A stretch of 64,000 bases of DNA, taken from the NCBI RefSeq assembly GCF_000331305.1, contig NZ_KB217478.1, forward strand, positions 8,029,481 to 8,093,480. The letters are read 5' to 3'. This document shows positions 37,159-44,794 of the stretch, in pieces. The notes under the pieces are model-generated. The model had not been told where the DNA came from and did not search any database. It saw nothing but the letters and a program-made list of their open reading frames with translations. This DNA is from Calothrix sp. PCC 7103 (GTDB lineage: Bacteria > Cyanobacteriota > Cyanobacteriia > Cyanobacteriales > Nostocaceae). The first letter of the stretch is position 1. Each line of letters begins with the position of its first letter. The position numbers were made by a program, and so were the translations under genes.

Positions 37159-38472
37159 CTATCCAACTGCTGCCATTGCTTTCATTGGAGCAAAATATGC
37201 ATCTTGTTCCGCACGCAATTTGTCACAAAGTCTACCACTGGGTAATTCTACGTCATCGTAAGTCAGCACTTGGTCTTTCGATATATCACGCTTGAGACGA
37301 CATCCTTCTGCTAAACCCATTGGTAATAGTTTCTGCTGTTGGGCAATGTCCGAATTTTCGCACTGACCGTATGTCATGTAATAACCGATACCGTCTAGTG
37401 TTTCACCAGCTTTAAGGTCAATTTTCGCTGTGGTAACAACATCTACGAGTGGTTTTCCTTGTGGTGCCAATATATAGTCACCGAAAAGAACAACACGTGC
37501 AACAGAGAGCGGAACTTCAAAGTGACAAAGGTGATAAGGTGTGTAGAAACTATAAAGTGGTCCTTCACCCAATTTATAAAGGTTTAAGTAATGTTGCTGT
37601 TTTGGATCATCATGGGAACCAAACACAAATACACCTGGCCCAGGTTTGGCGCCAACAACATAGTCAACGATGCCTCCCAATTCTTTGAGTTGTTCAACAT
37701 CATACATATTCGTCATTTCATCGACGTGACCAGTGAAGTCATATCCAAACATTCCTCGCTTGGCAACTTTCATTCCTGTGGCATTCGCAACAATAGCTTG
37801 CTCGAATGAAATTTTGGTTCCATCAGCAAAGCTTGTCACCATGCTGGGTTTTTGACCCCAACGTTTCGCAAAACTTTCTTGAGTGGTTGGGTTACGATAT
37901 GGGTCTTGCAAACCTTTGATGTTGCCACACAATAAAGGAGTTAAGCCGATACTTTTAACAAAACGGTATAAATTTAGTTGTACTCCCGGTTGATCCCCGT
38001 CGCAAGCTGTTAGAATCACACCAGCTTTATCAGCGTAAACTTTTAAAATGGCGCCAATAGTTCCATCAAGTTCCGCATTCATCATCACCACATGCTTGTG
38101 ATTCGCTATTGCTTCCATAACTATATGGGCGCCAAATTCAACGGCACCAGTTACTTCAATAAGCGCATCAATTCCTTCAGCACGACATAATAGCATCGCG
38201 TCTTCGGTAACTGCATATCCACCACGTGCAATAGTGTCTTCTAATTCGGTTACAGTTGTTACTGTTTGGAAATTTTCAATTCCCGCTTCTGAATACGCGC
38301 GCTTGGCTGCATCAATATTACGGTTAGAAATTGCCACTAATTCCATACCTGGAACTGAGTTAGCAATTTGATTTGCTATTCCGCGTCCCATAAATCCGGC
38401 GCCAATCATTGCGACTTTGACCGGATTACCAGCTTCTTGACGTGCTTTTAATGCGGTATCAATAATTATCAT
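37159..38472 (-). CDS. NAD(P)-dependent oxidoreductase with SAF domain
   Basis: 437 aa from the ATG at 38472, which has GGAG 13 bases upstream. The N-terminal Rossmann domain (VAMIGAGFMGRGIANQIA near residue 22) is of the homoserine-dehydrogenase NAD-binding kind. The central part has HKHVVMMNAELDGTIGA and ACDGDQPGVQLNLYRF. The C-terminal part (RDISKDQVLTYDDVEL) is SAF-like. Members of this group are found in sugar clusters, but the reaction is not fixed. Here it lies among nucleotide-sugar genes, where it may oxidise or reduce a sugar intermediate. It occupies the place of alr2831, which Anabaena needs for the envelope polysaccharide. Confidence 0.8.
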   Translation of the reverse strand: MIIIDTALKARQEAGNPVKVAMIGAGFMGRGIANQIANSVPGMELVAISNRNIDAAKRAYSEAGIENFQTVTTVTELEDTIARGGYAVTEDAMLLCRAEGIDALIEVTGAVEFGAHIVMEAIANHKHVVMMNAELDGTIGAILKVYADKAGVILTACDGDQPGVQLNLYRFVKSIGLTPLLCGNIKGLQDPYRNPTTQESFAKRWGQKPSMVTSFADGTKISFEQAIVANATGMKVAKRGMFGYDFTGHVDEMTNMYDVEQLKELGGIVDYVVGAKPGPGVFVFGSHDDPKQQHYLNLYKLGEGPLYSFYTPYHLCHFEVPLSVARVVLFGDYILAPQGKPLVDVVTTAKIDLKAGETLDGIGYYMTYGQCENSDIAQQQKLLPMGLAEGCRLKRDISKDQVLTYDDVELPSGRLCDKLRAEQDAYFAPMKAMAAVG

Positions 38473-38542
38473 GTTCAATTACTCCGTTTATTGTGAAATT
38501 AATATTGTGTTTATTGCATGAACTCTAGTAATTAACTGTTAA

Positions 38543-38569
38543 GGGTGGCGGGCAAGGATGCCCACCCCA
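38543..38569. repeat. Dispersed palindrome, GGGCAAGGATGCCC type
   Basis: GGGTGGCGGGCA and TGCCCACCCC form a palindrome followed by ACAAG, like the copies at 56152 and in the MITE. It lies between the RfbC-like and SAF-oxidoreductase genes. Confidence 0.65.
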
Positions 38570-38591
38570 CAAGACCACACCAAAAAAATTA

Positions 38592-39143
38592 CTAAACTGC
38601 GCCACCTACAACAGTGGCGCGTAGAAGAGGCCAATTCATATCTTTCTCAGAAATTTCAGTGACTTCGAGGGGCCATTGAATATTGAAGAAGGGGTCATTG
38701 TAACGTAAACCGCGCTCGTACCCAGGAGTATAAAATTCTCCAACTTGGTAAACAACTTCTGCATCATCAGTAAGTGCTTGATAACCATGAGCAAACATTT
38801 CTGGAACATATAATGCACGTCGGTTATCTGCGCTTAGTTCCACGCCAAAATGCTGTAAAAACGTTGGTGACTCTGGACGCATGTCAATAATGACATCGTA
38901 GATAGAACCTTTTGTACACCTTATTAACTTGGTTTCTGCTGCTGGCGCGATTTGATAATGCATTCCCCGTAACGTTCCTTTTTTATAGTTGTAGGATAAG
39001 TTACACTGAGCAACAACAGGCTTCAAACCATGCTGTTCAAATTCTTTTCCACAGAATGTGCGAGCAAAAAAGCCACGATGGTCGTGCTTTTCTTCTAGGT
39101 CAACAACGAAGGCGCCTTGTAGCTCGGTTTCTTTCAAAATCAT
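38592..39143 (-). CDS. rfbC: dTDP-4-dehydrorhamnose 3,5-epimerase-like
   Basis: A 183-aa cupin-fold epimerase. Typical motifs are DHRGFFARTFC near residue 21, NLSYNYKKGTLRGMHYQ with the catalytic His, KGSIYDVIIDMR, and MFAHGYQALTDDAEVVYQV with the active-site Tyr further on (EFYTPGYERGLRYNDP). The family inverts C3 and C5 of a 4-keto-6-deoxy sugar bound to dTDP or, in related members, CDP. The cluster has a CDP-sugar synthase and no dTDP pathway genes, so the substrate may be a CDP-sugar (inference). Confidence 0.88.
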   Translation of the reverse strand: MILKETELQGAFVVDLEEKHDHRGFFARTFCGKEFEQHGLKPVVAQCNLSYNYKKGTLRGMHYQIAPAAETKLIRCTKGSIYDVIIDMRPESPTFLQHFGVELSADNRRALYVPEMFAHGYQALTDDAEVVYQVGEFYTPGYERGLRYNDPFFNIQWPLEVTEISEKDMNWPLLRATVVGGAV

Positions 39144-39187
39144 AAAAAAATATTACCTCAAAGTGATATGTTATTCAGTACTATTAC

Positions 39188-40027
39188 TTATTTATTAGAA
39201 ACCAGGTTTCTCGGTTTAGGTTTCGCAAAAGTATCGTCCCAATATTGGGTACAATCTTGGGGATTTTTGGGCGAATTGGCGGTATAAACGTAAAAGAGCG
39301 CCGAGCGTTCTTTTATACGTGTCGTACCGTGATGAAGAATTGCTTTTGTATCTGCTAGTAAAACCGTACCTGCTTTACCAGGACAAGATTTCCACGCTGA
39401 CTTAGGAATAATCGATAAAAGTGTTTTATCATCAATACCCAAGTAGCCTGACTGCCATAGTTGATAATAAATCTTGTAGTAGTCTAAGCTATATAGGCTA
39501 GTCAAATTTAAAGGGACATATTCAAATGGCCCATGTTCTGGTTCTACGTCCTGTAAATATACAAAAGCTTTAATAATACGACGGTCTTCAGAGTCTTTAT
39601 GCCACAACGCGGTTCCAAACTGGTTTTCGTTAGGAAAATCTTTGCGTAAGTGTACACCCTGAAATGCTACTGGTAGACCAATATAGTTTTCTATAATATC
39701 AACTAACAAGCGTTCGTTACCCCAACGCGAAAACTCTGGAATATCTGTAACAGTGTAGATTTGTGGTAATTTATGACCCTTGCTAGTTAATTTCGGCTGA
39801 GTCATCGTAGCTAAATATTGCTCTGATGCGCGAAGCAAGTCATCGGATGATGCTAGCCCTAATTCAGACAGTGAAGTTAAACATGCTCCTTCAGTTTTTA
39901 ATGTTTTAACAATACGGGCATATTTTTCTTCTAAAGTAGGTAAATTAGGTGCATGATTTGAGAGGGCAACTCTATAAGCTAATTCCGATTTTAATTCTGT
40001 CAATTTATGTGTTATCGCCTTTAGCAT
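39188..40027 (-). CDS. PhyH-like 2-oxoglutarate/Fe(II) dioxygenase
   Basis: A 279-aa protein with a phytanoyl-CoA-dioxygenase-like core. The iron facial triad is visible as HKD in ALWHKDSEDRR (near residue 137) and the distal His in AILHHGTTR, with an Arg nearby for 2-oxoglutarate. GPFEYVPLN sits between them. Such enzymes hydroxylate small molecules, sometimes nucleotide sugars. It lies inside the polysaccharide cluster, so it may modify a sugar or a lipid carrier. AGGA precedes the ATG. Confidence 0.75.
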   Translation of the reverse strand: MLKAITHKLTELKSELAYRVALSNHAPNLPTLEEKYARIVKTLKTEGACLTSLSELGLASSDDLLRASEQYLATMTQPKLTSKGHKLPQIYTVTDIPEFSRWGNERLLVDIIENYIGLPVAFQGVHLRKDFPNENQFGTALWHKDSEDRRIIKAFVYLQDVEPEHGPFEYVPLNLTSLYSLDYYKIYYQLWQSGYLGIDDKTLLSIIPKSAWKSCPGKAGTVLLADTKAILHHGTTRIKERSALFYVYTANSPKNPQDCTQYWDDTFAKPKPRNLVSNK

Positions 40028-40041
40028 AATATTCCTGTAAC

Positions 40042-41037
40042 TTAAAGAAACCCGGTTTCTATTGAATGTAAAGTTTTATCAACTTGTGTGTTAAGCTTCA
40101 TTAAATAAAGTGCTGATACTGCAACTAAACGCCAAAAAGGAATCACTGTCTGAAGCGTGTAGAGAGGCCATCTACGTAAGGCACCTAACAGTACTTTTAA
40201 ATTTGCCTCTCTAAACGAGTGCAAAATCATTCTTCGACAGAACTGTTTGGAATATCCCGTTTCCTCTAACTTGATAATTACTTCTGGTGTATGCTTGTAC
40301 TGCATTAATAGTGCTGATTTTGCATCTTTTTGCCAATAGCTTACACCAACAACGCATTCCATAAAGTTGTCTGTAGTAACGATAATTCTGCCACGTGCAG
40401 CACAGTAACCAGCGAAATAAGCTAAAAATATCCAGTTATTTTCTGCTTCTGGCCAATAATTAAGCGCTTTTTTGATAAGCTCTGTTTTATAAATTGTTGC
40501 TGTTAGAAAAATTACAGCGCCGATGCTTTTCTCGAAGCAATGTTGATAAATTGCTTTACTATCACCGTTACCATCATCTGCGTTAGCATCAAACCAGCGA
40601 TTTCCAACAATCGTGGGTGGATGAACATCTTCACCAGTAATTTGATTGCGTCCAGAGAAATTTAAAAATATAAGCGAAATATCTTCTTTGTCTTTGACTT
40701 TGTTCAAAACGTAGCTAACAGCGCGAGTTTGAATTGGGTCATCATCACCAATTGCCCAAACGTATTTAGTCGTAGCCGTTTTTAAACAATAGTTAATATT
40801 TTTTATTACTCCTAAATTCTCTGTATTTCTATTATATCGAAAGGTGGTATTACTAACTTGACTTTGCCATTTATTTACAATTTCCGGAGTATTATCTGTA
40901 GAGCAGTTATCAGAAACTAAAATTTCGCAATCTGTTTCAAATCCTTTAATAGCTTCAATCAGCCAAGCAATTTGTCTATCTAGCAATTGCGCGCGGTTGT
41001 AAGTTGGAATAGCGATAGTCAGTAATTTTTGATTCAT
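40042..41037 (-). CDS. Family 2 glycosyltransferase
   Basis: A 331-aa GT-A transferase beginning KLLTIAIPTYNRAQLLDRQI, with CEILVSDNCSTDNTPEIV and the VWAIGDDDPI metal-binding motif near residue 96. The C-terminus is amphipathic. It stands between the dioxygenase and the epimerase genes; both gaps are short (14 and 62 bp), so the genes are probably one transcript. The ATG sits in a weak ribosome-site context. Confidence 0.88.
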   Translation of the reverse strand: MNQKLLTIAIPTYNRAQLLDRQIAWLIEAIKGFETDCEILVSDNCSTDNTPEIVNKWQSQVSNTTFRYNRNTENLGVIKNINYCLKTATTKYVWAIGDDDPIQTRAVSYVLNKVKDKEDISLIFLNFSGRNQITGEDVHPPTIVGNRWFDANADDGNGDSKAIYQHCFEKSIGAVIFLTATIYKTELIKKALNYWPEAENNWIFLAYFAGYCAARGRIIVTTDNFMECVVGVSYWQKDAKSALLMQYKHTPEVIIKLEETGYSKQFCRRMILHSFREANLKVLLGALRRWPLYTLQTVIPFWRLVAVSALYLMKLNTQVDKTLHSIETGFL

Positions 41038-41099
41038 AGGGTTTAGATTACATATATATAGTAAGGTGTAAGTAGGGCATAGCCCTACCTACAAACTTA

Positions 41100-42131
41100 T
41101 TAGCTGTTTTTAGCCCAGAAAAAGTCTTTGTCAATTTGAGCCGTCCGAATTAAATACTCTAGTTGTTTTAATCTAGTAAAACCTCTGGAAGTAAAAGTTT
41201 CTTCGGTCATGTCGATACGTTGAAACAAATCGTATAATTGCTCGGCGCCACGTTGAGCATTCCAATCGCATTTGAAACCAGGTAAAACAGTATTAATTTT
41301 CTCGAACGACACACGGTAACTACGATTATCGGCACCATTATCACCAAAGCTCAATTTGCAACCTTTAAAGACATCAGCGATGATTTCAGCAATTTCTTTA
41401 ACGCGGTAATTGTTAGAGGTATCACCAACATTAAATATTTGGTTGTGAACAATATCGCGAGGTGCTTCAAGCGCGCAAACAATCGCTTTACATATATCAA
41501 GAGCATGAACAAGTGGGCGCCAAGGAGTACCATCACTGGTCATTTTAATTTCTTTTGTTGTCCATGCCAGTCCTGACAAGTTATTCAATACAATGTCAAA
41601 CCGCATCCGAGGTGAGGCACCGAAAGCTGTTGCATTCCGCATGAATGTTGGCGAAAAGTCATCTGATGCCATAGGCGCCAAATCACGCTCAACTAAAGTT
41701 TTGCACTCAGCATAAGCAGTTTGAGGATTAATCGGAGACTCTTCGGTTACATCTCCTGCTGTCGCTACTCCGTAAACACTACATGAAGACATGTAAACAA
41801 AACGGCGAATGCCAGCATCTTTCGCCAACTTGGCAAGACGTACCGAGCCTTTATGATTAATATCGTAAGTTATGTTAGGTGCAAGTTGACCTGCTGGGTC
41901 ATTTGATAGTTCCGCCATGTGAACGATTGCTTCAACCCCTTCTAAATCTTCGGCAGTAATATGGCGAATATCTTTGTTAAGAGTTTTAGCGGTAATTTCT
42001 GTACCGTTATATAACCAGCCAACTTTGTAGTAGCCAGTATCCACTCCAAGAACTTCGTGTCCACGTTCATGAAGCAAAGCAGGAAGTAAAGACCCTAAAT
42101 AACCTTCGGTGCCTGTAACAAGTACTTTCAT
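41100..42131 (-). CDS. NAD-dependent nucleotide-sugar epimerase/dehydratase
   Basis: A 343-aa extended SDR. GTEGYLGSLLPAL is the cofactor loop (residues 7-19), then VHMAELSNDPAG, VYMSSCSVYG with the active Ser, and the catalytic Tyr and Lys in TAYAECK near residue 146. Family members epimerise or dehydrate nucleotide-linked hexoses. Its place next to the CDP-glucose gene and RfbC suggests work on a CDP-sugar. The same position in Anabaena is alr2827, required for the heterocyst envelope glycan. Confidence 0.9.
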   Translation of the reverse strand: MKVLVTGTEGYLGSLLPALLHERGHEVLGVDTGYYKVGWLYNGTEITAKTLNKDIRHITAEDLEGVEAIVHMAELSNDPAGQLAPNITYDINHKGSVRLAKLAKDAGIRRFVYMSSCSVYGVATAGDVTEESPINPQTAYAECKTLVERDLAPMASDDFSPTFMRNATAFGASPRMRFDIVLNNLSGLAWTTKEIKMTSDGTPWRPLVHALDICKAIVCALEAPRDIVHNQIFNVGDTSNNYRVKEIAEIIADVFKGCKLSFGDNGADNRSYRVSFEKINTVLPGFKCDWNAQRGAEQLYDLFQRIDMTEETFTSRGFTRLKQLEYLIRTAQIDKDFFWAKNS

Positions 42132-42171
42132 GTTCGGTTGATTCCTTATTAGTAGTAAAAGTAATAAATCT

Positions 42172-43386
42172 TTATGCTGTGACTGCTGCGGTTAAATGAG
42201 ACTGTTCGGGAATTTCAGCAACAATTGCTTTTCCAATTTCGAGTGAAGATGTAGCAGCAGGTGAAGGAGCGTTACACACATTGATACTGTTTTGACCGTG
42301 AATAATCAAAAAGTCATCCACAAGTTTGCCGTCATCCATTAATGCTTGTGCGCGTACACCTGCATGAGTTGGAATTACATCAGCAGCCTGAACTTCTGGG
42401 ATAAGTTGCTGTAAGCTTTTTACAAACGCTGCTTTGCTAAAAGAACGAATGATTTCTTTAATACCCTCATCGGCATGTTTTGCTGCAAGTTTCCAGAAAC
42501 CTGGATAAGTCATAACCTCAGCAAAATCTCTTAAATCAAAGTCAGTTTTGGTGTAGCCTTCGCGCTTGAAACTAAGAACTGCGTTCGGTCCTGCGTGAAC
42601 ACTATTGTCAATCATACGTGTAAAGTGTACACCTAAAAACGGAAAATCTGGATTTGGAACGGGATAAATTAAAGTCTTGACTAAATACCGCTTTTCTGGA
42701 ACAAGTTCATAATATTCACCACGGAAAGGTACTATTTTTGCTTTCGGGTCAATATTATTGAGTTTGGCAATACGGTCACTATGTAATCCCGCACAGTTAA
42801 TTACAAACTTTGTCTCAAAGTTTCCGTTGTTAGTTTCAAGTACCTGATCTTGACTACTTGGTACAATCCGTAACACCTTTGTATTCAGTCGCAAATCTCC
42901 ACCTTGCTTTTGGATGATTTCTGCGTACTTTAAACAAACTTGTTTGTAGTTTACAATACCAGTAGAGTAAACACGAATGCCGCCGACACTCTTAACGTGA
43001 GGCTCAACTTCTTTAACTTCTTCTGGGGTAATTCGCTTTACCTTAATACCATTTTCTAAACCACGGTTGTAAAGGTTTTCGAGACGAGGCAGTTCTTGTT
43101 CATTTGTAGCAACTATGACTTTACCGCAAACCTCGTGGTCGATATTATGTTCTTGGCAGAATTGCACCATCGAAGTGGCGCCATCGCGACAAAACTTAGC
43201 TTTGAAACTTCCTGGTTTGTAGTAGACACCAGAGTGAATAACACCGCTATTGTTCCCTGTTTGGTGGAATGCCCAGGTGCCTTCTTTCTCAAGAACCAAA
43301 ATTTGAGCATCGGGATAACGTTTCCCTAAAGTCATTGCGGTAGAAAGACCGACAATGCCTCCACCGATAATGGCAAAATCGTACAT
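42172..43386 (-). CDS. FAD-dependent oxidase, L-2-hydroxyglutarate oxidase-like
   Basis: A 404-aa DAO-family flavoenzyme. It has the FAD motif FAIIGGGIVGLSTAM at residues 4-18, NNSGVIHSGVYYKPGSFKAKFC, and the C-terminal NVCNAPSPAATSSLEIGK, all typical of LhgO. LhgO oxidises L-2-hydroxyglutarate with electrons to quinones. Here the gene sits within the glycan cluster, directly after the cytidylyltransferase, so its true substrate may be a sugar acid or another alpha-hydroxy acid (inference). AGGG precedes the ATG. Confidence 0.85.
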   Translation of the reverse strand: MYDFAIIGGGIVGLSTAMTLGKRYPDAQILVLEKEGTWAFHQTGNNSGVIHSGVYYKPGSFKAKFCRDGATSMVQFCQEHNIDHEVCGKVIVATNEQELPRLENLYNRGLENGIKVKRITPEEVKEVEPHVKSVGGIRVYSTGIVNYKQVCLKYAEIIQKQGGDLRLNTKVLRIVPSSQDQVLETNNGNFETKFVINCAGLHSDRIAKLNNIDPKAKIVPFRGEYYELVPEKRYLVKTLIYPVPNPDFPFLGVHFTRMIDNSVHAGPNAVLSFKREGYTKTDFDLRDFAEVMTYPGFWKLAAKHADEGIKEIIRSFSKAAFVKSLQQLIPEVQAADVIPTHAGVRAQALMDDGKLVDDFLIIHGQNSINVCNAPSPAATSSLEIGKAIVAEIPEQSHLTAAVTA

Positions 43387-43448
43387 TGATATAACCCTGT
43401 AACTATTTTAGATTTGTCTTTGACAATGAATAGATTTTAGATTTTGGA

Positions 43449-44222
43449 TTACCAGGCTTTCCAAGGCGCCTTGTTTTTATTCCATAAATCTTCAAGGTAG
43501 TTGCGGTCGCGTAAAGTATCCATAGGTTGCCAGAAACCATTATGCTTGAAAGCAGAAAGTTGTTCTTTCTCGGCTAACTTTTCTAAAGGTTCTTGCTCCC
43601 AAACTGTTTTGTCGTCTGCAATTAAGTCAATAACCTCTGGTTCTAATACAAAATATCCACCATTAATCCAAGCTCCATCACCTTCAGGTTTCTCACGGAA
43701 GCTCGAAATTTTTGTTTGTTCTTGCCCAAGTACAATTGCACCAAAACGTCCTGGTGGTTGAACCGCAGTTAGTGTACCTAAAGTTTTTTGCTCTTTATGG
43801 AATTTAACCAATTCTGTAATATTTACATCGCTAACACCGTCACCATAGGTAAAGCAAAAAGTTTCGTTACCAACATGTTCGCGAACTCGTTTTAATCTTC
43901 CACCTGTCATAGTATTGTCGCCAGTATTAACCAAGGTGACACGCCAAGGTTCTGCATTTCCTGCATGTACGTTCATTTGGTTAAAACGCATATCAAATGT
44001 TACATCTGACATGTGCAAGAAATAATTAGCAAAATACTCTTTAATAACATATCCTTTATAACCACAGCAAATTATAAAATCATTAATGCCGTGGGCAGAA
44101 TAGATTTTCATAATGTGCCATAAAACTGGCTTGCCCCCGATTTCTACCATTGGCTTCGGTTTTATACTTGTTTCTTCACTTAAACGTGTCCCAAGTCCCC
44201 CAGCCAAAATCACTGCTTTCAT
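43449..44222 (-). CDS. rfbF: Glucose-1-phosphate cytidylyltransferase
   Basis: A 257-aa nucleotidyltransferase with the signature LAGGLGTRLSEETSIKPKPM, then VEIGGKPVLWHIMKIYSAHG and FIICCGYKGYVIKEYF, TYGDGVSDVN and GFWQPMDTLRDRNYLE. It makes CDP-glucose from CTP and glucose-1-phosphate and so starts a CDP-sugar branch. AGAGG lies before the ATG. It is the first gene of the cluster, as alr2825 is in the Anabaena island, where it is required for the envelope glycan. Confidence 0.93.
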   Translation of the reverse strand: MKAVILAGGLGTRLSEETSIKPKPMVEIGGKPVLWHIMKIYSAHGINDFIICCGYKGYVIKEYFANYFLHMSDVTFDMRFNQMNVHAGNAEPWRVTLVNTGDNTMTGGRLKRVREHVGNETFCFTYGDGVSDVNITELVKFHKEQKTLGTLTAVQPPGRFGAIVLGQEQTKISSFREKPEGDGAWINGGYFVLEPEVIDLIADDKTVWEQEPLEKLAEKEQLSAFKHNGFWQPMDTLRDRNYLEDLWNKNKAPWKAW

Positions 44223-44794
44223 GAAATACCTCTAAAATTTCAGGTAAATTGATAGATACTGTAAAGTAAACTGCACTTTTATGAAGCGCTTACCACATCG
44301 ACAACAGGCAATTGTTTGAATTTCTAAGTATATAATCTAACCGTATTTCTACCCTTGCATGTAAAGCCAAGATAAATTAACCAGTTTTATCTATGAAAAA
44401 ATGGAAAAGTTTTTTATGGCAAAATTTTTATGGCTATTACTTCATCGTTAATAAACAATTTATTTAAACTATATGAATCCTTGTTCATACTGGCGCCACT
44501 AATAATCTTAGATAATTACGATTATTTTATTACTAATATATTCAGTATTTATCTGGTGATAACATGAGAAAGCTCTATGCTTGTAAATAATATTTTTTGT
44601 TACTCTATATTGTAAAGTAACAGAAATTACTTACAACTCAAAAGTTTACCTTGACGTAGTTAGTTAGTTTATAAAGATATTATTAAGACTTTAACGATAT
44701 ATTTAAAATATATAAAATAAATGTAAAGACGCGAAGTAGAGACGTGATAAATCACGTCTCTACGTGTAATGTTGTAAAAATGTAAATCTATTTA
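44223..44794. other. Intergenic region upstream of the polysaccharide cluster
   Basis: About 570 bp without a gene. It must carry the promoter for the cluster's first gene but none is recognised. A perfect palindrome GTAGAGACGTGAT / ATCACGTCTCTAC with an AA centre lies at 44736-44763, 31 bp after the kinase gene stop, and is probably its terminator and a dispersed repeat. Confidence 0.5.
44736..44763 (-). terminator. Perfect 13-bp palindrome after the kinase gene
   Basis: A 13-bp stem with a 2-base centre. It is of the GAGACGTGAT type common in cyanobacterial spacers and placed to end the minus-strand operon. Confidence 0.6.

Noticed and set aside
24114-44222. Reading the cluster as an ordinary exopolysaccharide locus
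   Set aside because: A generic locus is possible, but the linked hepC-hepA pair and overall order match the heterocyst island better.
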